The notes under the pieces: model-generated
Told to the model about the DNA's origin: nothing
The model's input: only the letters and a program-made list of their open reading frames with translations
Database searches by the model: none
From: Bacillota bacterium
GTDB taxonomy: Bacteria; Bacillota; Clostridia; Peptostreptococcales; Acidaminobacteraceae
Direction: 5' to 3'
Length of the DNA stretch: 64,000 nucleotides
Assembly: GCA_020161295.1 (NCBI GenBank)
Contig: JAIUOA010000002.1
Coordinates: forward strand, 124,001-188,000
Shown here: in pieces, positions 1 to 6,398 of the stretch
Position numbering within the stretch: position 1 is the first letter of the stretch
How the letters are laid out: every line of letters begins with the position of its first letter
Translations under genes and position numbers: made by a program

Positions 1-1
1 G

Positions 2-52
2 CGAAAACCGTATGAGCAACGTAAGCCGTATGAGCAACGTAAGCCGTATGAA
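2..52 (+). repeat. 18-bp in-frame tandem repeat
   Basis: Two full units and one partial unit of an 18-base repeat (2-19, 20-37, 38-52) differ at only two positions. They encode the RKPYEQ repeat of the partial protein. The array may continue to the left of the window. Confidence 0.85.
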
Positions 53-217
53 TCTAATAAACCCATTGAGGCCAATCCTATAAATGGGGTAGATAAGACA
101 AAAGTCGCGTCGCAGGCTCCGGGACCTGTGAAACCTCAGGTTCAAGCAATTACGGCTGAAACTCAAAAGCCTGTGTCTTTCCTCAAAAAAATGATTAACT
201 GGATAACGAAAAAATAA
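2..217 (+). CDS. C-terminal end of an unknown protein with KPYEQR repeats (partial)
   Basis: An open frame enters from the left edge and stops at TAA 215-217, so only the last 71 residues are visible. They begin with a repeated basic hexapeptide (RKPYEQ, about two and a half copies), continue with a Pro/Gln/Ala-rich low-complexity stretch, and end in a basic amphipathic tail (SFLKKMINWITKK). No catalytic domain is in view, so I give no function. The composition looks like a disordered C-terminal extension of a larger nucleic-acid- or membrane-associated protein, but that is only an impression. A hairpin terminator follows directly. Confidence 0.6.
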   Translation, partial: RKPYEQRKPYEQRKPYESNKPIEANPINGVDKTKVASQAPGPVKPQVQAITAETQKPVSFLKKMINWITKK

Positions 218-223
218 AATAAT

Positions 224-253
224 AAAGCCGTGATGCTTATTGATCACGGCTTT
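224..253. terminator. Bidirectional terminator
   Basis: A perfect 11-bp stem (AAAGCCGTGAT with ATCACGGCTTT) around an 8-base loop lies between two convergent genes. It has A-rich sequence to its left and T-rich sequence to its right, so it can serve both strands. Confidence 0.85.
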
Positions 254-259
254 CATGTT

Positions 260-1165
260 TTATAATTGCTTTTCCATCGAAAGTATGGCATTTCGAAGCT
301 GACTGGCTTCCCGTATGAAGAAATCGGCGTCAAGCTCATCAAGGGCATACCTCTCATCTCGGATGGCTCTTCCGCCTACCAGAATTTTAATCGGTTTATC
401 CTTTCTCAGCGTTCTTAAGGTTTGAATCAGCTCTTTAGTGTTGTTGAGATGTGCACCAATCGAAACAGAGATAACCACCATTTGTATATCAAGCTCATCG
501 ATGAACTGGTGGAGACTACTGATGGGGATGCTGTTTCCTATGAAGTAGGTTTTCCAGTTTTCATGTCTAAAATATTCTCTGATGATTTTTAAGATCAAAA
601 CATGTTCTTCGTTGCTCGGCAACATGAAAACGGCAGAATACGGCTTAGACTGAATACCTTGAGAGGTACTGGTCATGGAGAGCCACCGGTCCACAAGATT
701 TGATATCAGATGCTCTTCAGCAACGGTAACCTTGCCCACTTGCCATAAGTCGCCTGTAAGTTTTAAAATAGGCAAATAGACTTTTTCTATTAAGGTGAGG
801 GTGCTTAAACCATTCTGATAAAGGTCAAATATGCGATCAGTCGCTTCCTTTTCCTTGCCTGTGATAATCCAATCAATTAAGCGATGATTTAATGTGTCAT
901 ATTCAGCCATAGATAGGTCTACGACTGTATCATTTTTCTTAGTGGCTTGATAAAGACTTGCATACTCAGTGGTTCCTAACAAATAATCGATGCGAACATT
1001 TAGCGTTTCAGATAATTTTACAAGTAAACTTTCGCCAGGAAATCTAGAGTTGTTTTCATAACTTGCAATAGTGGATTGGGCGATAGCCAAAATTTCTGCA
1101 AGCTCTTTTTGTGTTAGATTTCTAAGCTTTCGTGCATTTTTAAGCCTTTGGCCAAAATCACTCAT
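260..1165 (-). CDS. XRE-type HTH regulator fused to a CarH-like B12-binding photoreceptor module
   Basis: The 301-residue protein has a Cro/C1-type helix-turn-helix at residues 5-65, then a helical cap domain (about 85-165) and a Rossmann-like cobalamin-binding domain (about 175-298). The cap carries W141, nine residues, then E151-H152. This is the Wx9EH signature that CarH/LitR photoreceptors use to hold the adenosyl group of coenzyme B12. H188 in SNEEHVL sits where the lower axial histidine of the ExHxxG motif is expected, although the usual Gly is replaced. CarH and LitR have MerR-type DNA-binding domains, so the XRE head is a different architecture. I infer a B12-dependent regulator, possibly light-sensitive. 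It is transcribed divergently from a Ca2+/Na+ exchanger. The start at 1165 has AAGGTGA five bases upstream. Confidence 0.85.
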   Translation of the reverse strand: MSDFGQRLKNARKLRNLTQKELAEILAIAQSTIASYENNSRFPGESLLVKLSETLNVRIDYLLGTTEYASLYQATKKNDTVVDLSMAEYDTLNHRLIDWIITGKEKEATDRIFDLYQNGLSTLTLIEKVYLPILKLTGDLWQVGKVTVAEEHLISNLVDRWLSMTSTSQGIQSKPYSAVFMLPSNEEHVLILKIIREYFRHENWKTYFIGNSIPISSLHQFIDELDIQMVVISVSIGAHLNNTKELIQTLRTLRKDKPIKILVGGRAIRDERYALDELDADFFIREASQLRNAILSMEKQL

Positions 1166-1197
1166 AGGGTCACCTTTTCCTTAAAGTCTTTAAAACC

Positions 1198-1226
1198 ATT
1201 ATACTGATATAATCTGTATCGGTCAA
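1198..1226 (-). promoter_or_regulatory. Sigma-A promoter of the B12-type regulator
   Basis: On the minus strand TTGACC (1226-1221) and TATAAT (1203-1198) are separated by 17 bases, about 33 bases upstream of the start codon. The spacer holds a loose ATAC...GTAT dyad that could be an autoregulatory site. Confidence 0.75.
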
Positions 1227-1278
1227 TTTAACATAAAATTTTATCATTTGTGCTCTTGATTTATATAAAAAAAAGAGG

Positions 1279-1292
1279 TACAGTATACTGTA
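1279..1292. promoter_or_regulatory. Perfect 14-bp palindrome, candidate operator
   Basis: TACAGTATACTGTA is an exact palindrome 27 bases upstream of the exchanger start codon and inside the divergent region shared with the B12-type regulator. It contains a TATACT that could be the -10 box of the exchanger promoter, but no good -35 lies 17 bases upstream. A repressor site for the neighbouring HTH protein is a reasonable guess. Confidence 0.5.
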
Positions 1293-1318
1293 TTATCAAA
1301 TATTCTAAGGAGTTAAAA

Positions 1319-2275
1319 ATGACTTATGTTCTTCTGATTGCAGGCTTCGCAGCATTAATTAAGGGAGCTGACTATTTTGTGGACGGTGCATCTGGAATCG
1401 CAAAATTTTTAAAAATACCCTCAATCCTCATCGGTTTAACCATAGTTGCTTTCGGAACATCTTCACCTGAAGCGGCAGTCAGTATAAGTGCTGCTTTGAA
1501 AGGGAATAATGGTATCGCACTGGGCAATGTTTTGGGTAGTAATATTTTTAATATTAGCGTGATTATCGGTATTACAGCATTGATTTTTCCGTTAGATGTC
1601 CATAAACAAACCATGAGAAAGGAAATTCCGCTTACATTGCTTGCTGGTGTGGCTTTATTAATTTTAAGTGCGGATGGTTTTCTGAAAGAAGGTCAAAGTC
1701 TCTTATTGGATCGCGCAGATGGACTTATTTTATTACTATTCTTTATAGTTTTTGTCTATTATATTATTGAGGCTGCATTGAATAGCAAAGACTCTCAAGA
1801 GAATTATTTGCCTGAAAATGATCATGAAACACCAAAGTTAGGGCTTAATATACTTTATACACTTGGTGGCCTTTTAGCAATTCTTATTGGCGGAAACTGG
1901 GTTGTAAACAGTAGTATAGAAATTGCCACAAGTTTCGGAATCTCACAGACGATTATCGGCCTTACGATTGTAGCAGTTGGAACCTCTTTACCAGAGCTCA
2001 TTACCAGTGTTACAGCAGCGAGAAAGAAAAATACTGACATTGCCATTGGCAATATTGTTGGAAGTAATATTTTCAATATTTTCTTCATTTTAGGTGCATC
2101 AGCGCTAATTTCACCGATTGCCATCGATTCACATTTAATGCTCGAATTATTTTTGAATATCGCGATGACTATCGTATTGCTGATTTTCTCAAGATCACAG
2201 AATAAAATCGTTAGATGGGAAGGTATCGCTTTCATATTACTTTATATCTTGTACATGGCATACTTGCTTCTATAA
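1319..2275 (+). CDS. Ca2+/Na+ antiporter (CaCA family, YrbG-like)
   Basis: This 318-residue polytopic membrane protein carries the two inverted alpha-repeats that define cation/Ca2+ exchangers. The first contains GTSSPE followed by GNVLGSNIFN, the second GTSLPE followed by GNIVGSNIFN; the acidic residues in these motifs coordinate the ions. A hydrophilic loop lies between the halves. The family exchanges cytoplasmic Ca2+ for external Na+ (or H+). An ATG at 1250 is in frame but would add 23 unconserved residues, while ATG 1319 has AAGGAG seven bases upstream, so I use 1319. It is monocistronic, with a tRNA promoter directly downstream. Confidence 0.9.
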   Translation: MTYVLLIAGFAALIKGADYFVDGASGIAKFLKIPSILIGLTIVAFGTSSPEAAVSISAALKGNNGIALGNVLGSNIFNISVIIGITALIFPLDVHKQTMRKEIPLTLLAGVALLILSADGFLKEGQSLLLDRADGLILLLFFIVFVYYIIEAALNSKDSQENYLPENDHETPKLGLNILYTLGGLLAILIGGNWVVNSSIEIATSFGISQTIIGLTIVAVGTSLPELITSVTAARKKNTDIAIGNIVGSNIFNIFFILGASALISPIAIDSHLMLELFLNIAMTIVLLIFSRSQNKIVRWEGIAFILLYILYMAYLLL

Positions 2276-2280
2276 TTGTC

Positions 2281-2309
2281 TTGACAACGCTTTGTATAGG
2301 CGTTAAATT
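2281..2309 (+). promoter_or_regulatory. Sigma-A promoter of tRNA-Thr
   Basis: TTGACA (2281-2286), a 17-base spacer and TAAATT (2304-2309) lie 12 bases before the tRNA 5' end, in the right place for its promoter. Confidence 0.75.
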
Positions 2310-2321
2310 CAAAATAGAGGT

Positions 2322-2396
2322 GCTAATGTGGCTCAATGGTAGAGCAGCGGTATCGTAAACCGCAGGTTATGGGTTCGATTCCCATCATTAGCTCCA
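2322..2396 (+). tRNA. tRNA-Thr (anticodon CGT)
   Basis: A full cloverleaf can be drawn. The acceptor stem GCTAATG pairs perfectly with CATTAGC, and the T-arm has GGTTCGATTCC. The anticodon stem GCGGT/ACCGC closes the loop ATCGTAA, which gives anticodon CGT and reads ACG. The CCA end is encoded (2394-2396) and the discriminator is T. Confidence 0.95.
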
Positions 2397-2398
2397 TA

Positions 2399-2436
2399 AG
2401 AAAAATCCTAGTTCACAGTGAACTAGGATTTTTCTT
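2399..2436. terminator. Bidirectional terminator after tRNA-Thr
   Basis: A nearly perfect palindrome (AAAAATCCTAGTTCAC and its complement) ends in T-rich sequence on both strands. It can terminate the tRNA transcript and the converging anti-sigma gene. Confidence 0.85.
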
Positions 2437-2452
2437 TTCTATGGACAATCTT

Positions 2453-3964
2453 TTAGTCATCATTACTGTCATCATCACTGCTGTCATCATCGCTACTGTC
2501 ATCACTACTATCTTCTTCATCATCTGCTGCGTCTTTTACAGCATCCCAAAGCCGTTTCCCTTCTGCGGTTAAGGCTGCGAGATCACCTGTTCCATTCGCG
2601 AAATAGGCATCAGCACGTGTGATGAAGGATTTGATTTCAGTTGAAGGATTGCTCACACCTTTGAGTTTTGATAAACGTTCTGCCAAATCAGCTCTTAAAT
2701 GCTCAACGCTATCTGATGAACTGGATGAACCAGTTGAGCTGGAAGTGGAGGATTGTGTTGAGCCACTGGTAGACCCAGTTGTTCCCGTTGAACCAGTTGA
2801 GCGATCGTCATCATCGTCGTCATCATCGCTGTCATCATCGCTGTCATCGTCGCTGTCATCATCGCTGTCATCATCGCTGTCATCGTCGCTGTCATCATCG
2901 CTGTCATCATCGTCGTCATCCTTCACGGCATCCCAAAGACGCTTTGCTTCAGCTGTAAGGGTTCTTAAGTCGCCTACACCTGTGTTAAAGTAAGCATCAG
3001 CACGTGTTATGAAGCTCGAAATGGGATCAGTTGGGTTTTGAATACCCTTTAGCTTCAACAAGCGTTCGCGCAAGTCTTGAGTAAGTTCGCTAATGGAATC
3101 ATCTGATGAAGAAGAGCTGTTAGAAGAGCTACTCGAAGAGCTACCAGAAGAACTACCAGAAGAACTACCTGAGGTGCTACTAGTTGAGCCTACAGTTGGC
3201 GTTGCACCTGTGTTAGTGTCCACTGAGCTACCGCGTAATACTGTACCGGCTGCTTCGAAAGTTTTTACATTATCATCTACTTTAAAGAATTCGATAACGG
3301 AGGTTTTATCATCTCCTGAGACATAACTAATTAATCCAGCTGGAATGCCTGAAGACTTCGCAGTGCTAAGCTGCTCTGGAGTGATATTGCTAAGTGCGAT
3401 GTTGGTTCTTTGAAGGACATCACTCGATTCAAATTTAGCGATAATTCTTTGCTCAAGCGCTGCAGTGGAATGATTTTTCATGGAAACGGTTGTTACCATC
3501 ACATAAGCGCCATCATCAGATTTGATGAACCCAAGTGCTCCAGCCTCAGCGACCAACGTTTCTATAGCGTCTTCAATTTCGAGCCCCTTTAATGTATTGA
3601 GCGAGAGCTGTAGCGCATCTTCATTTAGGGCGACGAGCTTGACGACTTTGTTATTTTTGTTTAAATCAATTTCGACACTTGGATTGATATCTAGTAAAAC
3701 TGCAGTATAGACGGTGTTGAATGTTGCGAAAAACCATGTGGATGATACGGCAATCACGAGTAGTGATGCGGCGATAATGCCGAGGAGTGCCGTATTGAAT
3801 TGTCTTTTTTGTCCGCCATTTTCCATATAAAGATCCTCCTCTGTAAAAAGTAGAGATTGACCCTTCGTCATTTCGCCGAAGCGCTTGATTTTATAAAACT
3901 GCCCGGTTTCAGTGAAGACCACTGCATATGTTTTAAAAAGTTCCATTACGACACCTTTATACAT
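2453..3964 (-). CDS. rsgI: RsgI-type membrane anti-sigma factor with duplicated extracellular domain and Asp/Ser-rich linkers
   Basis: About 503 residues. The N-terminus (1-55) matches the RsgI anti-sigma domain that binds SigI in the cytoplasm. One membrane helix follows (about 57-80), then an RsgI-type juxtamembrane domain with the sequence DINPSVEID; in characterised RsgI proteins the Asn-Pro bond is where the extracellular part cleaves itself. Outside there is a Ser-rich linker, a roughly 56-residue unit ending in LWDAVKD, a long (DDDS)n tract, and a second copy of the unit ending in an acidic tail. The units are not a carbohydrate-binding module I recognise. I choose ATG 3964 because GAGGTG precedes it; the upstream GTG 3973 overlaps that site. 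It overlaps sigI by 8 bases, so the two are translationally coupled. Confidence 0.88.
   Translation of the reverse strand: MYKGVVMELFKTYAVVFTETGQFYKIKRFGEMTKGQSLLFTEEDLYMENGGQKRQFNTALLGIIAASLLVIAVSSTWFFATFNTVYTAVLLDINPSVEIDLNKNNKVVKLVALNEDALQLSLNTLKGLEIEDAIETLVAEAGALGFIKSDDGAYVMVTTVSMKNHSTAALEQRIIAKFESSDVLQRTNIALSNITPEQLSTAKSSGIPAGLISYVSGDDKTSVIEFFKVDDNVKTFEAAGTVLRGSSVDTNTGATPTVGSTSSTSGSSSGSSSGSSSSSSSNSSSSSDDSISELTQDLRERLLKLKGIQNPTDPISSFITRADAYFNTGVGDLRTLTAEAKRLWDAVKDDDDDDSDDDSDDDSDDDSDDDSDDDSDDDSDDDDDDDDRSTGSTGTTGSTSGSTQSSTSSSTGSSSSSDSVEHLRADLAERLSKLKGVSNPSTEIKSFITRADAYFANGTGDLAALTAEGKRLWDAVKDAADDEEDSSDDSSDDDSSDDDSNDD
2806..2920 (-). repeat. 12-bp tandem repeats encoding DDDS units
   Basis: Short repeats of the type gctgtcatcatc (plus strand) encode about seven DDDS units flanked by pure Asp runs in the anti-sigma protein. 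Near-identical copies suggest recent expansion or slippage. Acidic Ser-Asp tracts in other surface proteins act as stalks or bind cations. Confidence 0.85.
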
Positions 3965-4658
3965 TTTGATCACCTCGTGGATTGATATAGGGTTTTAGAT
4001 GCTCTAAGCCATCATAGTAAATGATTAAGCAGGCGATGATAAATTTCCGATGGGTCTTTAATATTTTTTTACTGACTTGGTACTTAAGTGTTATTTCCGC
4101 CATGGGAAGCTGCTTTTTCATCATCAATTTTTCGATGAGGTCCTGATCTTCTGAAAGCTTATGACAGAGGTTGATTAAATCATTGCGCGTTCTGGTGTGT
4201 ACAGGGGATTCATCGACGAGTTCGTTCATGGTGATCTCGAAAGTGTTAAGGGTTTCACCGAACTGGGTTACTTCATCTTCTAGGTCTGTTTTAAAATCGT
4301 TGGTGGATTCAGTTTCCAACTGGGTTAATGAGAAAGGGTCTGTAGCGATTTCATGCGAATGAATACGATTTTCGCGTTTCAAATAATCGAGAACACGACT
4401 TTTAATGACGAGTGCGGCAAAGTTGATAAAAGTGCCTTTCAAAGGCTCATATTTGTGAATGGCTTCTTCAAAGGCTTCCATGCCAACTATTAAGGCTTCT
4501 TCGTTTTCAGATTGGACGTATCGGCCTAAAGCCAAGGAAACTTGTTTAAGAATAAATGGCATGTATTTTTGTATCAGAAGACTATGATCTTCTGAGTTGT
4601 CAAGCGTCAATAAGTACTCCATTTGCATCGCCTCGTCGTGTTTGTTTACTTCTGACAT
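3957..4658 (-). CDS. sigI: RNA polymerase sigma factor SigI
   Basis: The 233-residue protein resembles SigI, the sigma-70-related family of Bacillus and Clostridia used for heat stress and, in cellulolytic clostridia, polysaccharide sensing. The sigma2 region is clear (YMPFILKQ, then EEAIHKYEP and FINFAALVIKSRVLDYLKRE). The C-terminal part has an HTH-like segment (MAEITLKYQVSKKILKTHRK). The anti-sigma gene follows with an 8-base overlap, the standard sigI-rsgI pairing. AAAGGGAG lies upstream of ATG 4658. Confidence 0.9.
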   Translation of the reverse strand: MSEVNKHDEAMQMEYLLTLDNSEDHSLLIQKYMPFILKQVSLALGRYVQSENEEALIVGMEAFEEAIHKYEPLKGTFINFAALVIKSRVLDYLKRENRIHSHEIATDPFSLTQLETESTNDFKTDLEDEVTQFGETLNTFEITMNELVDESPVHTRTRNDLINLCHKLSEDQDLIEKLMMKKQLPMAEITLKYQVSKKILKTHRKFIIACLIIYYDGLEHLKPYINPRGDQNV

Positions 4659-4674
4659 AGTATACGACTCCCTT

Positions 4675-4688
4675 TCCCAATTTTGGGA
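4675..4688. promoter_or_regulatory. Inverted repeat just upstream of sigI
   Basis: TCCCAA and TTGGGA are separated by two bases, 17 bases before the sigI start and next to its ribosome site. It could be an operator or a small hairpin in the leader. I did not find a convincing sigma-A promoter in this 123-base gap. Confidence 0.35.
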
Positions 4689-4781
4689 CCCATAAAATTA
4701 AAAATGAATCAAAATCATCGAAATTTCTCGAATCACTTGATTCATTATTATTACCCATAAAGCGGTTCTTTTATCACGTGA

Positions 4782-5990
4782 TTAGGAGTGCCATTTTTCA
4801 GCCCAGTGGGCTGTCTGCACACGACAGATCGTTTTTAAACGTTCATGATACCTTAGCCCCGTTTTTAAACCACTGGAAATAACACGATAATAATGACTGG
4901 AATAGGTGTCGCGATGGGTATGGATGGCATCACTGATCAGAAAATCCATGGATTTTTCCAGAAGCTTCGTGAGATGATGCTTCAAAGCTTCATTTGGTGC
5001 GAATATTTTTATTAAAGCAGCCTTAGAAAAATGGATGAGCCTAGTGGTTAATTGTTCGGAGGTCTCAAAATTGCTAGAGCGGCTAAATAAGGTCTGATGA
5101 TTGACGGTTGCATCTTCAGATTGATCCTGTAAATCATCGGCCAGTTGTAAGACGATGCCATATAAGGTTAGAAAAGTGAAGGCCTCATCCGTTAAGTTGC
5201 CCATAACCAAATACCCGTCTGCGATGACCGAGCTTGCCCCTTTTTCAAAGGTGATGCGGAGCATTTCAGTATCGTTTAATGGCGCTTGCTGTGGGGATAG
5301 GCTTTTTACTTGTGCTTCGTGAATCAGTAATAGGCTTTCGTATACCTCAGGAAATTTTGACCGGGCGAATTGCCCTTCGATTAGCTGGATCATCTCGTAT
5401 ATATCCTGCTCTCTCTCTGTGTTCACCTTTTCTGGTATGCCGCGTAGCCACCCACCTAAACGATTACAAAAGGCACCTTTTTCTTCACGTGAAAGGTTTG
5501 CATCGTCGAGGAGGTTATCAGTAAGGGGATAAAGCATGCTGTATGCAAACATGGCATCGGTGAGCATAATTTCTCGACCGGCCATCATTTGTATCGCGAC
5601 CATAATCCAGACATTTCTTAAAGCCTGGAATATTTCTTCATGAGGCATCTGAGGCCATTTGGTTTTAACGCGATGGATGAAATCCTCCGTGGCCGTTACG
5701 AAGTCACCCTTAAGAGCTGATTCAAAGGCAAGTGGATCCATTTCAAACCATAGGGATATCAGCTGTCTTAACTGAGGTTCAGCCTTTAAACGGTTTAAAT
5801 TTGGTGAGGGGTCACCGAGATAGTTCTCTGAAATTAAGGTGATGACTTTTTTAAGCGACCGTTTTATTTTTAAATAGGTTAATAATTGCTTCAGTCTAGA
5901 GTATTTATGGCGTTTTAGCCTTAAATTTGCCGTGTCATGCCACATTTGGATGGCTTGGTCGATATTCAGTGTAAATCGTTCGGTTATCAT
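4782..5990 (-). CDS. Class I isoprenoid synthase-like protein
   Basis: This 402-residue, mostly helical protein has two aspartate-rich motifs like those that bind Mg2+-diphosphate in class I prenyl and terpene synthases: DNLLDD at 158-163 and DDLQD at 285-289. It is longer than the roughly 300-residue farnesyl or heptaprenyl diphosphate synthases and lacks their usual flanking motifs, so the substrate is unknown. It may condense or cyclise prenyl diphosphates. ATG 5990 is preferred because AAGGTG lies five bases upstream; GTG 5996 overlaps that site. It lies upstream of sigI on the same strand with a 123-base gap, so co-transcription is possible. Confidence 0.7.
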   Translation of the reverse strand: MITERFTLNIDQAIQMWHDTANLRLKRHKYSRLKQLLTYLKIKRSLKKVITLISENYLGDPSPNLNRLKAEPQLRQLISLWFEMDPLAFESALKGDFVTATEDFIHRVKTKWPQMPHEEIFQALRNVWIMVAIQMMAGREIMLTDAMFAYSMLYPLTDNLLDDANLSREEKGAFCNRLGGWLRGIPEKVNTEREQDIYEMIQLIEGQFARSKFPEVYESLLLIHEAQVKSLSPQQAPLNDTEMLRITFEKGASSVIADGYLVMGNLTDEAFTFLTLYGIVLQLADDLQDQSEDATVNHQTLFSRSSNFETSEQLTTRLIHFSKAALIKIFAPNEALKHHLTKLLEKSMDFLISDAIHTHRDTYSSHYYRVISSGLKTGLRYHERLKTICRVQTAHWAEKWHS

Positions 5991-6065
5991 GGACACACCT
6001 TCTATGTTATTGATAGGGACATTATGCCATATTTAGATTAGGATTGCGTTAGAATCGGGCAAAAC

Positions 6066-6094
6066 TTGACAAAAATAGTTAAAAAGCATATACT
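6066..6094 (+). promoter_or_regulatory. Sigma-A promoter of the T-box transcript
   Basis: TTGACA (6066-6071), 17 bases, TATACT (6089-6094). It lies about 25 bases upstream of the start of T-box stem I. Confidence 0.85.
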
Positions 6095-6117
6095 TTCATC
6101 ATTAATATTCAAAATGC

Positions 6118-6353
6118 TTTGACGAGAAGAGTAGTGGTTTCACGCACGCACAGAGAGCCCTAATGCTGAGAACGGGTCGTGTCGGTTTCTACGAAGCAAG
6201 GCTCTGAGCAGCGTACCGGATCTTATGTGATGGTACGACGTCGGTTCACGTTATAGAACTAGGGTATTCAGTACCCGAAGAGGCTTTTTAGCGAATTAGG
6301 GTGGCACCGCGAGCATATCGCCCCTACAGTCATAACGACTGTGGGGGTTTTTT
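6118..6353 (+). promoter_or_regulatory. T-box leader
   Basis: The leader has the standard T-box elements: an AGTA/GAA S-turn at the foot of stem I (6130-6133 and 6193-6195), an AGAGAGCC stretch, the T-box sequence AGGGTGGCACCGCG (6298-6311) and a terminator. Uncharged tRNA should pair with the specifier and the T-box and so favour the antiterminator. The bulge reads TGGC, which calls for a tRNA with G at position 73. At the specifier position I read CAA (6197-6199), or GCA if the register shifts by one, not ATG. That is odd upstream of a MetRS-like gene. Confidence 0.9.
6321..6353 (+). terminator. T-box transcription terminator
   Basis: A GC-rich stem (CCCCTACAGTC with GACTGTGGGGG) around a five-base loop is followed by six T. 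This is the alternative structure to the antiterminator. Confidence 0.92.
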
Positions 6354-6398
6354 GATGCAAAAATCGGCGGATTATTAATCAAATAGAGGAGGATGTCT

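Noticed and set aside
2806..2920. CRISPR-like array
   Set aside because: The repeats are 12-bp coding repeats for DDDS with no spacers.
2619..2993. 124-codon ORF antisense to the anti-sigma gene
   Set aside because: It is the reverse reading of the Asp/Ser repeat region and gives only Ser/Leu runs; there is no ribosome site.
6221..6232. ATG within CTTATGTGATGG as the T-box methionine specifier
   Set aside because: It lies in a separate hairpin after stem I, not in the specifier loop next to the GAA element.
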